In this document: positions 1 through 9,253 of the stretch, piece by piece
Position numbering within the stretch: the stretch's first letter is position 1
How the letters are laid out: the number at the start of each line of letters is the position of its first letter
Assembly: GCF_004209755.1 (NCBI RefSeq)
Contig: NZ_CP035913.1
Coordinates: 7,254,001 to 7,318,000 of the forward strand
Origin: Pseudoduganella lutea
GTDB taxonomy: Bacteria; Pseudomonadota; Gammaproteobacteria; Burkholderiales; Burkholderiaceae_D
DNA: 64,000 nt
Direction: 5' to 3'
Notes under the pieces: generated by a model
Seen by the model: the letters and a program-made list of their open reading frames with translations, nothing else
Told to the model about the DNA's origin: nothing
Database searches by the model: none
Translations under genes and position numbers: made by a program

Positions 1-2313
1 GTTCTGGTCGAACGTCATCATGTGGCTGCCGGACAGGCCGAACTTCCACTGCCCCACGGCGCTCCTCAGCTGGTACTCCACGCTGTAGTCGATGCCCTGG
101 ATCTTTTCATCGGCAAAATTCTGGCGGCGCAGGTCGTACACCACGTACGGCAGGCCGACATCGGGATACACGAGGCCGTCGTGGCGCATGCCCGCCAGCA
201 GCGGTTCGACGATCCCGCGCCAGTCCGCATCGCTGGCACCGGCCGGCCGCAGGATGCGATATGGCGCGTATGCATCGATCGGATTGGTCAGCACGCCGAA
301 CGTGGGGAACGTGATCACATCCTTGTAATCGATGCGGAAGTACGTCAGGCCCACCTTGAAGCCTTTCAACAGTTCCGGCCCCAGGTCGAGGCCCACGTTG
401 TAGGTGTTGGCCTTTTCCGGTTTCAGGTTGTTGCCGCCTGCCAGCCACACCGCATAGTCGGAGGGTGCCGCGCTGGCACAGCCGATGTGCTGCACGGGAT
501 TGCAGTCGGCGCGGATGACGCGGGTATCGATGGCCGTCGGCGCGTCGGCCAGGCTGGGCGCGTGGAACGAGCGGCCGGCGGAGAAGCGCACCTTCACGCC
601 GTCCGTCACCGTCCAGTTGGCGCCCACCTTCGGATTGGTCGTGTTGCCCACGTCGCTGTACTTGTCCCAGCGCGCGGCCACCGACACGTCCAGCCTGCGC
701 ACGCCGGGCAGCGCATTGGCGTCGCCGACGACGGGGAAATACAGCTCGCCGAACACGAAGTCGTCGTCGCGCGTGCCTTTCGACGTGTAGGGTGCCGACG
801 TGAAGTTGCCGCCCACGGGGCCGGCCGACGTCAAGCCTTCCATTTCCTCGCGTCGGGTGCCCGCACCCAGTGCCGCCCTGGCCTTGCCGCCGCCCATCGC
901 GAACAGCGGGCCATCGAGCTTCACCTGCGCTTCCTTCAGCGTATGCCGGGCGTTGTAGCGGGTGACGAAGTTGCCGATCCGCGCCAGCAGGCCGGCGCTC
1001 GTCTGCGCGCCGATGCCGGTCGGGTTGAACGTGCCGTCGGCCGCGCTGGCGATCGCCAGCGCCTGGTGGATGCCGTAGTTGTTGACGTCATCCTTCTCGA
1101 TGCCGTAATTGAAGGCGACCCTGGCGTTCCACTCGTTCGGCAACTGCACGTTGGCGCCTGCCACCAGGCTGCGCGTACTGGTGGTGATGCGGTTCGTGAA
1201 GGCGCCGAAATCCGCTTCGGGGTTGTACGTGACTGTTTGCGGCGCATTGGCCGCCGCGCCGGCAAGCGGCAGGTAGAAGGGGCTGGTCGAGGGCACCGTC
1301 AGCGCCAGGCCGCCGCTGGTCACGCCGCCACCGGTCACGCGCGAATCGAGGGTGCGACCGGAGTACAGGAAGCTGGCGAACAGCTCCGTGGATTCGCCGG
1401 CGTCCTGCCGCACGCTGAAGTATGCCTGGTCGCGGCGCTGCGCCGGATACAGGTCGTTGCCGCGGTTGCTTTCGCAACGGACCGGGTCGCCCGGCACGAG
1501 CGCGCCGTTACCGGCCCTGTTGCCGATGATGGGATAGTTGACGCCCCCCACGCTGGCGGTACCCGGCGTGCAGTTCGAGGAACGCGTGTCCGGCCCGCCC
1601 CAGCGGCGCTGGTCGGCCACCGCGTAGGAACGGCCAAAGCCGTCCAGTGCCGAGTTTTCCGACCGTTCGATGGCGGCCAGCGCATGGCCGCCATCCCATT
1701 TGTGGCCCACCAAGTGGCTGAAGTTCTTCGTGCGGTAGCCGTCGGCGCTGCCGAAGCGCGCCTTGGTCTCGGCGCCGTTGAAGTTCTTGCGGGGCACGAA
1801 GTTGATGACGCCGGCCACGGCATCGGAACCGTAGATGGCCGAGCCGCCGTCGGCCATCACTTCCACCCGTTCCAGGATCGAGGTGGGAATCGAACCCGCG
1901 TCCGGTGCGGTCTGGTTGATGCCGGCGCCGGGCAGGCGGTGGCCGTCGAGCAGCACGAGCGTGAGGCCGGCGCCGCCATTGCCCACGCCGATGCCGTGGA
2001 TCGCCGGCTGGTCCACGAAGTTGGCCTGGTTCTGGCCATTGTTGATGCCCGACGCGCCGAAGTTGTTCATCTCCGGCACGGAGCGCAGCAGCTCGGTGGA
2101 TGTCGTGGCGCCGGTGGCGGCGATGTCTTCGCGCCGGATTGTCGTCACGTCGGAGCCCACGGCGGCCACGCCGCGGATGCTGGTGCCGGTGACGGTCACG
2201 ACGTTTTCGGGTTGCACGGCCTGCTGGGCCGAAGCGCCCTGGCACAAGCCCGCCAGGCCGCAGATCGCCAGCGCGATGCGGGTCTTGCGGGTGTGGAATG
2301 GTTGTAGCGGCAT
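1..2313 (-). CDS. TonB-dependent outer-membrane receptor (3' end outside window)
   Basis: The minus-strand frame is open from an ATG at 2313 to the window edge (771 codons, no stop), so the C-terminal part is missing. AGGAGA lies 6 nt before the ATG. The protein begins with a signal peptide ending in GASAQQA, then a Ton-box-like VVTVTGTSIRG and a plug domain (about residues 50-170, with LVLLDGHRLPG) leading into beta-barrel strands. The role is energy-dependent import of a large ligand across the outer membrane; the ligand cannot be read from sequence. The DeoR-type regulator lies 115 nt upstream on the same strand, which suggests a sugar ligand and local control. The full-length plus-strand frame over this gene is an antisense shadow. 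Confidence 0.9.
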   Translation of the reverse strand, partial: MPLQPFHTRKTRIALAICGLAGLCQGASAQQAVQPENVVTVTGTSIRGVAAVGSDVTTIRREDIAATGATTSTELLRSVPEMNNFGASGINNGQNQANFVDQPAIHGIGVGNGGAGLTLVLLDGHRLPGAGINQTAPDAGSIPTSILERVEVMADGGSAIYGSDAVAGVINFVPRKNFNGAETKARFGSADGYRTKNFSHLVGHKWDGGHALAAIERSENSALDGFGRSYAVADQRRWGGPDTRSSNCTPGTASVGGVNYPIIGNRAGNGALVPGDPVRCESNRGNDLYPAQRRDQAYFSVRQDAGESTELFASFLYSGRTLDSRVTGGGVTSGGLALTVPSTSPFYLPLAGAAANAPQTVTYNPEADFGAFTNRITTSTRSLVAGANVQLPNEWNARVAFNYGIEKDDVNNYGIHQALAIASAADGTFNPTGIGAQTSAGLLARIGNFVTRYNARHTLKEAQVKLDGPLFAMGGGKARAALGAGTRREEMEGLTSAGPVGGNFTSAPYTSKGTRDDDFVFGELYFPVVGDANALPGVRRLDVSVAARWDKYSDVGNTTNPKVGANWTVTDGVKVRFSAGRSFHAPSLADAPTAIDTRVIRADCNPVQHIGCASAAPSDYAVWLAGGNNLKPEKANTYNVGLDLGPELLKGFKVGLTYFRIDYKDVITFPTFGVLTNPIDAYAPYRILRPAGASDADWRGIVEPLLAGMRHDGLVYPDVGLPYVVYDLRRQNFADEKIQGIDYSVEYQLRSAVGQWKFGLSGSHMMTFDQN

Positions 2314-2428
2314 TGCCTGTCTCCTGTCGTTGATATGGTTGGTGCGTTGCACTGCGTACTGCAAGGCGCGACAGGGCACCGCGCACGGCCGCTGGCCGCG
2401 CGTGCGTGGTCCCGCCACGGAGAAAGAA

Positions 2429-3250
2429 TCAGTGCGGCCCGGCGCGAGGCAGCATGCAGGCGGCGGGGGCCGGCGCATCCGGCGGCACCACGTCGACCTC
2501 GATGCCGGCGCGCTCCAGCATCTGCACGCCGGCATCGGGCGCGCCGGTATCGGTGACGACGCGGGCAATCCGGTCGAGCGCGCACAGGAACATGCCGCCG
2601 CGCTTGCCGAACTTGGAGGAATCGGCCAGCACCACCACCTCGCGGGCCTGGTGCACGAGGCGGCGGCCGGCGCCGATCAGCAGCGCGTCGGCTTCCATCA
2701 CGCCCAGCGCGGCCAGGCAATGCGCGCCCATGAACAGACGGTCGGCATGGCAGTATTGAACGGCCTCCGTATCGAAGGGGCTGAGGATGACGCCCTGCGC
2801 CGGATAGACCTTGCCGCCGCTGAGGATCACGTCGCTGTCGCCGCTGGCCAGCAATGCGCGGGCGATCGCGAACGAATTGGTCACCACCCGCATGCGCCGC
2901 CCGGCCAGGAAGCCGGCCATGTGGAAGGTGGTCGTGCCGCTGCCGATGAGGAGCGTGTCGCCATCGGCGCACAGTGCCGCGGCACGGCGGGCAATGGCGC
3001 GCTTGCGCTCGACGTGGACGCGCGCCGCTTCCTCGAAGGTGGCGCCCTGCCATGGCCGCGCGATGGCGGGTTCGATACGGCGCGCGCCGCCGTGCGTGCG
3101 GTGCAGCTGGTCGGCCGTGTCGAGCAGCCGGATATCGCGCCGCACGGTGGCCGCCGACACCCCGAGCCAGGCGGCGAGCCGTGGGATGGGCGCCGCGCCG
3201 TGCTCGGCGAGCAGGCGCAGTAACTGTTTGTGACGATGACGCTGGTCCAT
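2429..3250 (-). CDS. DeoR/GlpR-family transcriptional regulator
   Basis: A 273-residue cytoplasmic repressor. An N-terminal DeoR helix-turn-helix (residues about 5-58, with SAATVRRDIRLLD) is followed by a phosphosugar-sensing DeoRC domain (about 75-235) carrying the typical GSGTTTFHMA and VVTNSFAIA segments. The start at 3250 is chosen because AAGGAGA sits 8 nt upstream; an ATG 23 codons earlier has no such site. It reads toward the TonB receptor that starts 115 nt downstream, so regulation of that receptor is likely. Family members usually respond to a phosphorylated sugar; which one is unknown. The 197-nt AT-rich gap upstream separates it from a divergent two-component operon. Confidence 0.88.
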   Translation of the reverse strand: MDQRHRHKQLLRLLAEHGAAPIPRLAAWLGVSAATVRRDIRLLDTADQLHRTHGGARRIEPAIARPWQGATFEEAARVHVERKRAIARRAAALCADGDTLLIGSGTTTFHMAGFLAGRRMRVVTNSFAIARALLASGDSDVILSGGKVYPAQGVILSPFDTEAVQYCHADRLFMGAHCLAALGVMEADALLIGAGRRLVHQAREVVVLADSSKFGKRGGMFLCALDRIARVVTDTGAPDAGVQMLERAGIEVDVVPPDAPAPAACMLPRAGPH

Positions 3251-3447
3251 CGCGGTCTCCTTGTCGACCCTTGGCGGGCCTTGTTGTCGCTCGACTTGTC
3301 GATCGAACTTATTTTTCAAACCTTAACGATCTGTAATTAAATATACGGCTTCATTAATCATGCGTAAACGTCTTACGAAAACATTACAAAAAGTTGATCG
3401 TTTGTTGTCGACTGGCCGCAACGTTCATTTATTGTTAAACTCTTTTC

Positions 3448-4137
3448 ATGCATATCCTCCTTGCCGAAGACGACCCGATCCTTGCCGACGCCCTGTGCGC
3501 CCACCTGCGCGGCCAGGGCTACACGGTGGAACACGCGCCCAACGGCCCCGTGGCCGAGTACCTGCTCGGGCGCGAGTCGTTCGACCTGTCGATCCTGGAC
3601 CTGGGGCTGCCGATGGTCGATGGCCTCGACGTGCTGCGGCACGTGCGCGCCACGAACCAGCTGATGCCCGTGATCGTGCTCACGGCGCGCGATGCACTGG
3701 AGAGCCGGGTGGCCGGGCTCGATGCCGGCGCGGACGACTACATGACCAAGCCCTTTGATTTCCCGGAGCTCGATGCGCGCGTGCGCGCCCTGCTGCGCCG
3801 GGCCAGCGCCGGCAGCGGCACGGCGGACCTGGGGTTCGGCAAACTCAGTTTCGACCCGCGCACGCGGCGCGCGGCGATCGGTGGCGAACCCGTCGAGCTA
3901 AGTCCGCGCGAATGGTCGCTGCTCGAACTGCTGCTGCTCCACCGCGACAATGTGGTGACGAAGGAACAGATCAACGAAAGCTGGACCAGCGACGGTGCCG
4001 GCACAGGGGCCGGCAACGCGATCGAGGTCTACATCCACCGGCTGCGGCGGCGCCTCGAAGGCTCCGGCCTTGACATTCGCACGGTGCGCGGGCTGGGTTA
4101 CCTGCTCGAGGCGGACGGCCGGGCCGCGCGCGCCTGA
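3448..4137 (+). CDS. OmpR-family response regulator (TctD/QseB-like)
   Basis: A 229-residue response regulator. The receiver domain (1-115) has the acidic pair D8/D9, phospho-acceptor D51 (SILDLGLP), T79 and K101 (MTKPF). A winged-helix Trans_reg_C domain follows (about 130-222, ending VRGLGYLL). The histidine kinase begins 5 nt after the stop, so the two form an operon with a third gene encoding a sugar-binding protein. It probably controls genes for sugar or carboxylate uptake, perhaps this operon or the divergent DeoR/receptor unit. The upstream region is AT-rich and has only a weak ribosome-binding site. Confidence 0.92.
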   Translation: MHILLAEDDPILADALCAHLRGQGYTVEHAPNGPVAEYLLGRESFDLSILDLGLPMVDGLDVLRHVRATNQLMPVIVLTARDALESRVAGLDAGADDYMTKPFDFPELDARVRALLRRASAGSGTADLGFGKLSFDPRTRRAAIGGEPVELSPREWSLLELLLLHRDNVVTKEQINESWTSDGAGTGAGNAIEVYIHRLRRRLEGSGLDIRTVRGLGYLLEADGRAARA

Positions 4138-4142
4138 CCCGC

Positions 4143-5552
4143 ATGGTCTCCCTGCACCGCAAGCTGCTGCTCTGGCTCCTGCTGCCGCAGCTGGTGCTGT
4201 GGGTGGCCGGCGGTTTCTTCACCTACCGGCTGGCCGCCGGCTATGCCAACCGTGCCATCGATGCCAGCCTGGCCCAGGCATCCCGCGCGCTGCTGCGGCA
4301 GGTGAAACCGATCGAACAGGGCTTGCTGATCGACTTTCCCCGCGCTGCCCAGGACGTGCTGGAAGCGGACCCGCGCGACCCCCTGATGTACACGGTGAGC
4401 ACGCCCCCCGGCCACTTCATCCTGGGGAACGAAAACCTGCCCGCGCCGCCGGCCGGCATCGGCCGCAAGCTCGATACGCCGTACTTCTACGACGGCGACG
4501 TGGTGCCGCAACCCGATCCCAGCGGCACGCCCAGGCAGATGCGCATTGCCGCCCTGTACGTGGCGTTCGGCGACATCAGCGCACCGCGGCAGACGATGCT
4601 GGTGCAGGTGGCCCGCAGTAGCGCGAACCGCGAGGAACTGGCACGCGCGATCCTGGCGGACACGCTGCTGCCGCTGTCCGGCCTCGTGCTGCTGATGAGC
4701 GTGATCGTGTGGGCCGGCATCCGCGCCGGACTGGCGCCGCTGGCGCGGCTGCGCCGCGAAGTGGAAAGCCGCGCGCCCGGCGACCTCACGCCCCTGAAGC
4801 TCGACCTGGCCCCCACCGAACTGCGCTCGCTGGCCGGCGCGCTGAACGACCTGCTGGCCTCCGTGCGGCACCACGTGGGCGCCCAGCAGCGCTTCATCGC
4901 CGACGCGGCCCACCAGCTGCGCACCCCGCTGGCGGGCCTGAAAAGCCAGACGAAACTGGCCCTGGAAGCGGCCGGCGACGAGGCCCAGCGCAGCCGGCTG
5001 GACATGGTGCACCAGAGTGCCACGCGCAGTGCCCACCTGGTGGCCCAGCTGCTGACGCTGGCGCGCGCGGAGCCGGGCGCGGCGGCGCTGGAGCGCAGCC
5101 ATTTCGACCTGCACCGCTTCGTGCGCGAAGTGGCGGCGCACCTGGTGCCACGGGCGCTGCGCGCGGGCGTGGACCTGGGCGTCGACGCGCCGGCCGGCGA
5201 GATCGCCATGCATGCGAATGCGGCGCTGCTGCGCGAAGCGCTGACCAACCTGGTCGACAACGCGATCCGCTACAGTGGCCGGGGCGCCGAAGTGACACTG
5301 CGCGTCAAGGAAGATAACGCGGATGCCGTCATCATCGTCGACGACAATGGGCCGGGCATCCCGGCCGCCGACCGCGAACGCGTGTTCGAGCGTTTCGTGC
5401 GCGCCACCGAGGGTGGCGACGGGTGCGGGCTGGGGCTGGCGATCGTGCGCGAGATCATCGAGCGGCACCAGGGCACCGTCACGCTGGGCGATGCGCAGCC
5501 GCGCGGCCTGCGCGTGACGATCCGGCTGCCGCGCGGGGCGGTGGCGCCATGA
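4143..5552 (+). CDS. Sensor histidine kinase (TctE-like)
   Basis: A 469-residue inner-membrane kinase. TM1 is at about 10-30; a periplasmic 2CSK_N-type domain (about 35-165) is followed by TM2 (about 170-192) and a HAMP region. HisKA carries phospho-acceptor H257 in AHQLRTPLAG. HATPase_c has N, G1 and G2 boxes (NLVDNAIRYS, VDDNGPGIP, GCGLGLAIV). It phosphorylates the response regulator encoded 5 nt upstream. Its stop overlaps the start of the next gene by ATGA, so the kinase and the periplasmic binding protein are translationally coupled. This resembles TctCDE-type arrangements, in which a binding protein delivers the ligand signal. Confidence 0.92.
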   Translation: MVSLHRKLLLWLLLPQLVLWVAGGFFTYRLAAGYANRAIDASLAQASRALLRQVKPIEQGLLIDFPRAAQDVLEADPRDPLMYTVSTPPGHFILGNENLPAPPAGIGRKLDTPYFYDGDVVPQPDPSGTPRQMRIAALYVAFGDISAPRQTMLVQVARSSANREELARAILADTLLPLSGLVLLMSVIVWAGIRAGLAPLARLRREVESRAPGDLTPLKLDLAPTELRSLAGALNDLLASVRHHVGAQQRFIADAAHQLRTPLAGLKSQTKLALEAAGDEAQRSRLDMVHQSATRSAHLVAQLLTLARAEPGAAALERSHFDLHRFVREVAAHLVPRALRAGVDLGVDAPAGEIAMHANAALLREALTNLVDNAIRYSGRGAEVTLRVKEDNADAVIIVDDNGPGIPAADRERVFERFVRATEGGDGCGLGLAIVREIIERHQGTVTLGDAQPRGLRVTIRLPRGAVAP

Positions 5553-6838
5553 GCGCCATGACCGCCATGGGCGCGCTTGCCGTGCGCTCCGTCCTCCTGC
5601 TGGCGGCACTGCTGCCGCCGGTGCTGCCCTCCGCCGCGCGCGCCGGCGAAGTCGAAGTGCTGCATTTCTGGGCCAGCGGCGGCGAGGCACAGGCGGTGGC
5701 GCAGCTGAAAGCCACCCTCCGGGCGAACGGGCACACGTGGAAGGATTTCGCGATCGCCGACGGCGGCGGCGGGCTGGCCGTGGTGATGCTCGACTCGCGC
5801 GTACGCTCCGGCAATCCACCCACCGCCGCGCAGATCAAGGGCGTGGCCATCCAGGAGTGGGCACGCACGGGAAAACTGTCCGGCATCGAGGACGTGGCCA
5901 GCGCGGAGCGGTGGAACGCCGTGCTGCCGCGGCTCGTCAGCGACACGATGAAGTACCGCGGCCATTACGTAGCGGCGCCGCTGAACGTGCACCGCGTGAA
6001 CTGGCTGTGGATCAATGCGGCCGTGCTGCGCAAGGCCGGCGCGAAGGTGCCCGCGACGTGGGACGAGTTCTTCGCCGCGGCCGAGGCGATCCGCAGGGCG
6101 GGCATCACACCGGTCGCCTACGGCGGCCAGTCGTGGCTGGACATGGGCACGTTCGAGAGCGTGGCGATCGGCGTGGGCGGCGTGGACTTCTACAAGAAGG
6201 CGTTCCTGGAACTCGACCGCGCCGCGCTGGGCAGCCCGGCCATGGAAAAGACACTGCAGACCTACCGCCGCCTGAAGTCCTATACCGACCAGCGCAACAT
6301 GGGCCGCGACTGGGTGGCGGCGACGGCCATGCTCAATCGCGGCGCCGCCGGCATGCTGATCATGGGCGACTGGGCCAAGGCGGAAATGCTGGCCGCCGGC
6401 AAGCGGCCCGGCACGGACATCCTGTGCACGCCCACGCCCGGTTCGCGCGAAGTGTTCAGCTTCGACATCGATTCGATCGTGCTGTTCGACGTGGCCGCGG
6501 ACAAGAAGGCGGCCCAGCGCGACCTGGCGCGCGCCGTGATGGGCCGCGATTTCCAGCAGGCCTTCAATCTCGCCAAGGGCTCGATTCCGGCCCGGCTCGA
6601 CGTGCCGCTGGACCGCTTCGACGCGTGCGCCCGCCGCGCCCGGCAAGACTTCCAGCACAGCGCCCGGCGGGGCACGCTGCTGCCCAGCGTGGCGCACGGC
6701 ATGGCGCATCCCGCGCACACGGTGGCGCCGCTGTGGGACGTCGTCCAGCAGTTCTGGAACCAGGACCGGATGACACCGCGCGAAGCGATGGCGCGGCTGG
6801 TGGCCGCTGCGGGCCAGAAACCGGCGGCCGCGCGCTAG
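5549..6838 (+). CDS. Sugar ABC-type periplasmic solute-binding protein
   Basis: A 429-residue secreted protein with a signal peptide cut near SAARAGEVE. The SBP_bac fold shows VEVLHFWASGGEAQ near the N-terminus, PLNVHRVNWLWIN and GAAGMLIMGDWAK, typical of MalE-like carbohydrate binders (family 1). It starts inside the kinase stop codon (ATGA at 5549-5552), so it belongs to the two-component operon. No ABC permease or ATPase gene follows; a repeat-rich gap does. Two readings are possible: a sensory co-receptor for the kinase, or a binding subunit for a transporter encoded elsewhere. Similar binding proteins sit next to GltRS-type systems in pseudomonads. Confidence 0.88.
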   Translation: MSAMTAMGALAVRSVLLLAALLPPVLPSAARAGEVEVLHFWASGGEAQAVAQLKATLRANGHTWKDFAIADGGGGLAVVMLDSRVRSGNPPTAAQIKGVAIQEWARTGKLSGIEDVASAERWNAVLPRLVSDTMKYRGHYVAAPLNVHRVNWLWINAAVLRKAGAKVPATWDEFFAAAEAIRRAGITPVAYGGQSWLDMGTFESVAIGVGGVDFYKKAFLELDRAALGSPAMEKTLQTYRRLKSYTDQRNMGRDWVAATAMLNRGAAGMLIMGDWAKAEMLAAGKRPGTDILCTPTPGSREVFSFDIDSIVLFDVAADKKAAQRDLARAVMGRDFQQAFNLAKGSIPARLDVPLDRFDACARRARQDFQHSARRGTLLPSVAHGMAHPAHTVAPLWDVVQQFWNQDRMTPREAMARLVAAAGQKPAAAR

Positions 6839-6860
6839 GCTCGCGGCTTGCTTCAGAACA

Positions 6861-7127
6861 GGGGTCAGTCCCTAATTCCGTTTAGTTAAGCCGACGTGGC
6901 CATTCGAGGTAGCGCTAGCGTGCTTGGTGTCGGACATTTTTTCCGAGCGGTTCATCCGGAAAATGTGTCGGACACCGGTCTTCGCCTGATGTTGCCGAAT
7001 TCCTGAGCGGAAAACCGGTCGGTCCGCCGCAGCGGTCCGACACCAAGAAGCCGGTGTCCGACACCGATACGCTAGCGCCGAGGACTGCATCCGGTTCTGC
7101 TAACTGAACGGCATTAGGGTCTGTCCC
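6861..7127. mobile_element. MITE-like composite palindromic element
   Basis: This fills most of the 489-nt gap before the beta-helix gene. Imperfect inverted ends of about 31 bp (6861-6891 and 7099-7126; about 26 positions match) begin with GGGGTCAGTCCCT on one side and end AGGGTCTGTCCC on the other. Inside is a 51-bp palindrome (6926-6976, GGTGTCGGACA ... TGTCGGACACC) plus further GTGTCGGACAC halves and GCTAGCG motifs near both inner edges. There is no reading frame of note. It looks like a non-autonomous element built from two repeat families that recur elsewhere in the window. Confidence 0.6.
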
Positions 7128-7170
7128 GGGTTTCGGCACAACGCACCGGTGCGATGATGTTGCCTCTAAA

Positions 7171-7190
7171 CAGGGGTCTGTCCCTGGTTT
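7171..7190. repeat. Family A palindromic repeat, single copy
   Basis: An isolated GGGGTCTGTCCC core, 45 nt past the composite element, followed by the start of an AT-rich promoter region. It is the same core as the ends of that element. Confidence 0.5.
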
Positions 7191-7239
7191 TTCCGGTTTG
7201 CATGCTGTCGAATCTACCTTGTAATTGATTATTAAGGTC

Positions 7240-7256
7240 ATTAACCCGGTGTTAAT
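7240..7256. promoter_or_regulatory. ATTAAC-N5-GTTAAT palindrome, candidate operator
   Basis: A perfect 6-bp inverted repeat separated by CCGGT, 72 nt before the beta-helix gene start and within an AT-rich stretch. A near-identical site (N6 spacer) lies before the small secreted protein / GH3 operon at 9254-9271, suggesting one shared regulator. The regulator is not identified. Confidence 0.45.
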
Positions 7257-7327
7257 CTGGTCTTCCGCGTGGTTCCGCGGCGGCCACGCCGGGTTCATCG
7301 CGCCGCATCGATAACAAGGAGATGGGT

Positions 7328-9139
7328 ATGGAGATCATCAAGGCAATTTTCGCCACGCGCTGGACGGCCCGGCTCGCGGCCATCGCGGTCATGGCGGGCG
7401 CGGGGCTCCCGGCCGGGGCGGCGGCGCCGGATTTCGGCCCGAACGTGCTGGTGTTCGACCCGGCCACGCCATCGGCCACGATCGCAGCAAAGCTCGATGC
7501 GATCGCCGGCGAGGCGGAATTCGGCAGCGGGCGGCACGCGGTCCTGTTCAAGCCCGGCACCTACACCGTGGATGCGCAGGTCGGCTACTACACGTCGGTG
7601 GCGGGCCTCGGCCGCCATCCGGGCGACGTTGTCGTCAACGGCGGCCTGCGCGTCGAAGGCCGCATCGACTGGAGCGCCGGCACGGACAGCGCGCTGATCA
7701 ACTTCTGGCGTTCCGTTGAAAACCTGTCCATCGTCCCCACCGGCGGCACCACGCGCTGGGCCGTGTCGCAGGCGTCGCCGATGCGGCGCGTGCACATCCG
7801 CGGCGGGGTGGAGCTGATGCCGGCATGGTGGGGCTACTCCAGCGGCGGCTTCATCGCCAACAGCCGCATCGACGGCCAGGTGCAATCCGGCTCGCAGCAG
7901 CAGTGGTACACGCGCGACAGCGCGATCGGCAGCTGGGCCGGCTCGGTCTGGAACATGGTGTTTTCCGGCGTGGCGGGCGCGCCCGCGCAGACCTACCCCG
8001 CCCCGCCCGTGACGACCCTCGAAACCACGCCACGCAGCCGCGACAGGCCCTTCCTCTATATCGACGGCGACGGCGAGTACCACGTGTTCAAGCCGGACGT
8101 GCGGCAACGTGCCAGCGGCCCATCCTGGGGGCTCGACGCGGCAACGCAGGCCGAAGCGGGAGTCTCGATCCCTCTGTCCCGCTTCCTGATCGCCCGGCCA
8201 GCCACCCCGACGGCGGACATCAACCGCGCGCTGGCTGACGGCCGGCACGTGCTGTTCACGCCCGGCGTCTACCAGCTGGACGACACACTGGCGGTGCAGC
8301 GGCCCGATACGGTGCTGCTCGGCCTGGGCATGGCCACGCTGGTACCGGCGCCCGGCAAGGCGGCCATCGTGACCGGCGATCACGCGGGCATCGCGATCGG
8401 CGCGCTGATCGTCGACGCGGCGCCGGGCGGTTCGCCCGTGCTGATGCGGATCGGCGCACCGCGCGGCACGGGCCCGCGCCCCGATGTGCCGGTTTCAAAA
8501 GGCGCGCAGCGCAATCCCGCCCTGCTGAGCGACGTGTTCTTCCGCATCGGCGGCGCCATTGCGGGCACCGCGGAGGTCAGCCTGGAAGTGAACAGCGATA
8601 ACGTGATCATCGACCACCTGTGGGCCTGGCGCGCCGACCATGGCGCGGGCGCACAATGGTCCGTCAACCGCGCCGATACAGGGCTCGTCGTCAACGGCGA
8701 CCATGTCACCGGCCTTGGCCTGTTCGTCGAGCACTACCAGAAGCGCCAGCTGGTCTGGAACGGCAACCATGGGCAAACGATCTTTTACCAGAGCGAGCTG
8801 CCGTACGATCCGCCCGCGCAGGCCGAGTGGATGGACGGCGCAGTAAACGGCTACGCGTCGTACCACGTGGGCGCCGGCGTGAAGCGGCACAGCGCCATCG
8901 GCCTGGGCGTCTATTCCTTCTTCAATGCGGGCCAGCCGATCATCGAGACCAGCGCGATCCGGGTGCCGGATACGGCGGGGGTCACGATCGAGCACGCCGT
9001 CGCGGTGTTCCTGTCCGGCTCGGGCGGGATCTCGCACGTCGTCAACGAGCAGGGCGCGGCGGCAGATGCATCTTCGTACATCAGCTACCTGAACCGCTAC
9101 ACGGGAAGCCGGGCCGCCGGCCGCCACCCCGTCGACTGA
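7328..9139 (+). CDS. Secreted beta-helix protein (pectate-lyase-like fold)
   Basis: A 603-residue exported protein. The signal peptide (about 1-30) ends GLPAGAAA. The body has GPNVLVFDP, then LFKPGTYTVD, and two parallel beta-helix segments typical of the pectate lyase / GH55-like superfamily, with GSQQQWYTRDS, DRPFLYIDGDGEY and LPYDPPAQAEWM. As I recall, close relatives in actinomycetes are listed as 'adenylyl cyclase', but nothing here looks like a cyclase. A role in binding or cleaving an extracellular polysaccharide is inferred. AAGGAG at 7316-7321 favours ATG 7328 over the ATG two codons earlier. A hairpin terminator follows, so it is monocistronic. Confidence 0.72.
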   Translation: MEIIKAIFATRWTARLAAIAVMAGAGLPAGAAAPDFGPNVLVFDPATPSATIAAKLDAIAGEAEFGSGRHAVLFKPGTYTVDAQVGYYTSVAGLGRHPGDVVVNGGLRVEGRIDWSAGTDSALINFWRSVENLSIVPTGGTTRWAVSQASPMRRVHIRGGVELMPAWWGYSSGGFIANSRIDGQVQSGSQQQWYTRDSAIGSWAGSVWNMVFSGVAGAPAQTYPAPPVTTLETTPRSRDRPFLYIDGDGEYHVFKPDVRQRASGPSWGLDAATQAEAGVSIPLSRFLIARPATPTADINRALADGRHVLFTPGVYQLDDTLAVQRPDTVLLGLGMATLVPAPGKAAIVTGDHAGIAIGALIVDAAPGGSPVLMRIGAPRGTGPRPDVPVSKGAQRNPALLSDVFFRIGGAIAGTAEVSLEVNSDNVIIDHLWAWRADHGAGAQWSVNRADTGLVVNGDHVTGLGLFVEHYQKRQLVWNGNHGQTIFYQSELPYDPPAQAEWMDGAVNGYASYHVGAGVKRHSAIGLGVYSFFNAGQPIIETSAIRVPDTAGVTIEHAVAVFLSGSGGISHVVNEQGAAADASSYISYLNRYTGSRAAGRHPVD

Positions 9140-9154
9140 CCGGCCAGCATCGAC

Positions 9155-9181
9155 CATCCCGGCAGGCAGCCGGGATGTCTT
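9155..9181 (+). terminator. Hairpin terminator after beta-helix gene
   Basis: Stem CATCCCGGC / GCCGGGATG with a 5-nt loop, followed by the short pyrimidine run TCTTCC, 15 nt after the stop codon. The U-tract is weak. Confidence 0.55.
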
Positions 9182-9253
9182 CCATGTCCATCTCCCTCTC
9201 ATTCCTAGCAACTCTGCATATTTCCGTTTTGACAATAGATTTTACAAACTAAC

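Noticed and set aside
22..2307. Long open frame on the plus strand over the TonB receptor
   Set aside because: It is the exact codon-phase antisense of a clear receptor gene; the Arg/Ala/His-rich translation has no family resemblance. GC-rich codon use keeps this frame open.
7328..9139. Adenylyl cyclase
   Set aside because: The name is attached to relatives in databases as I recall, but there is no cyclase catalytic motif and the protein is exported with a beta-helix pattern.
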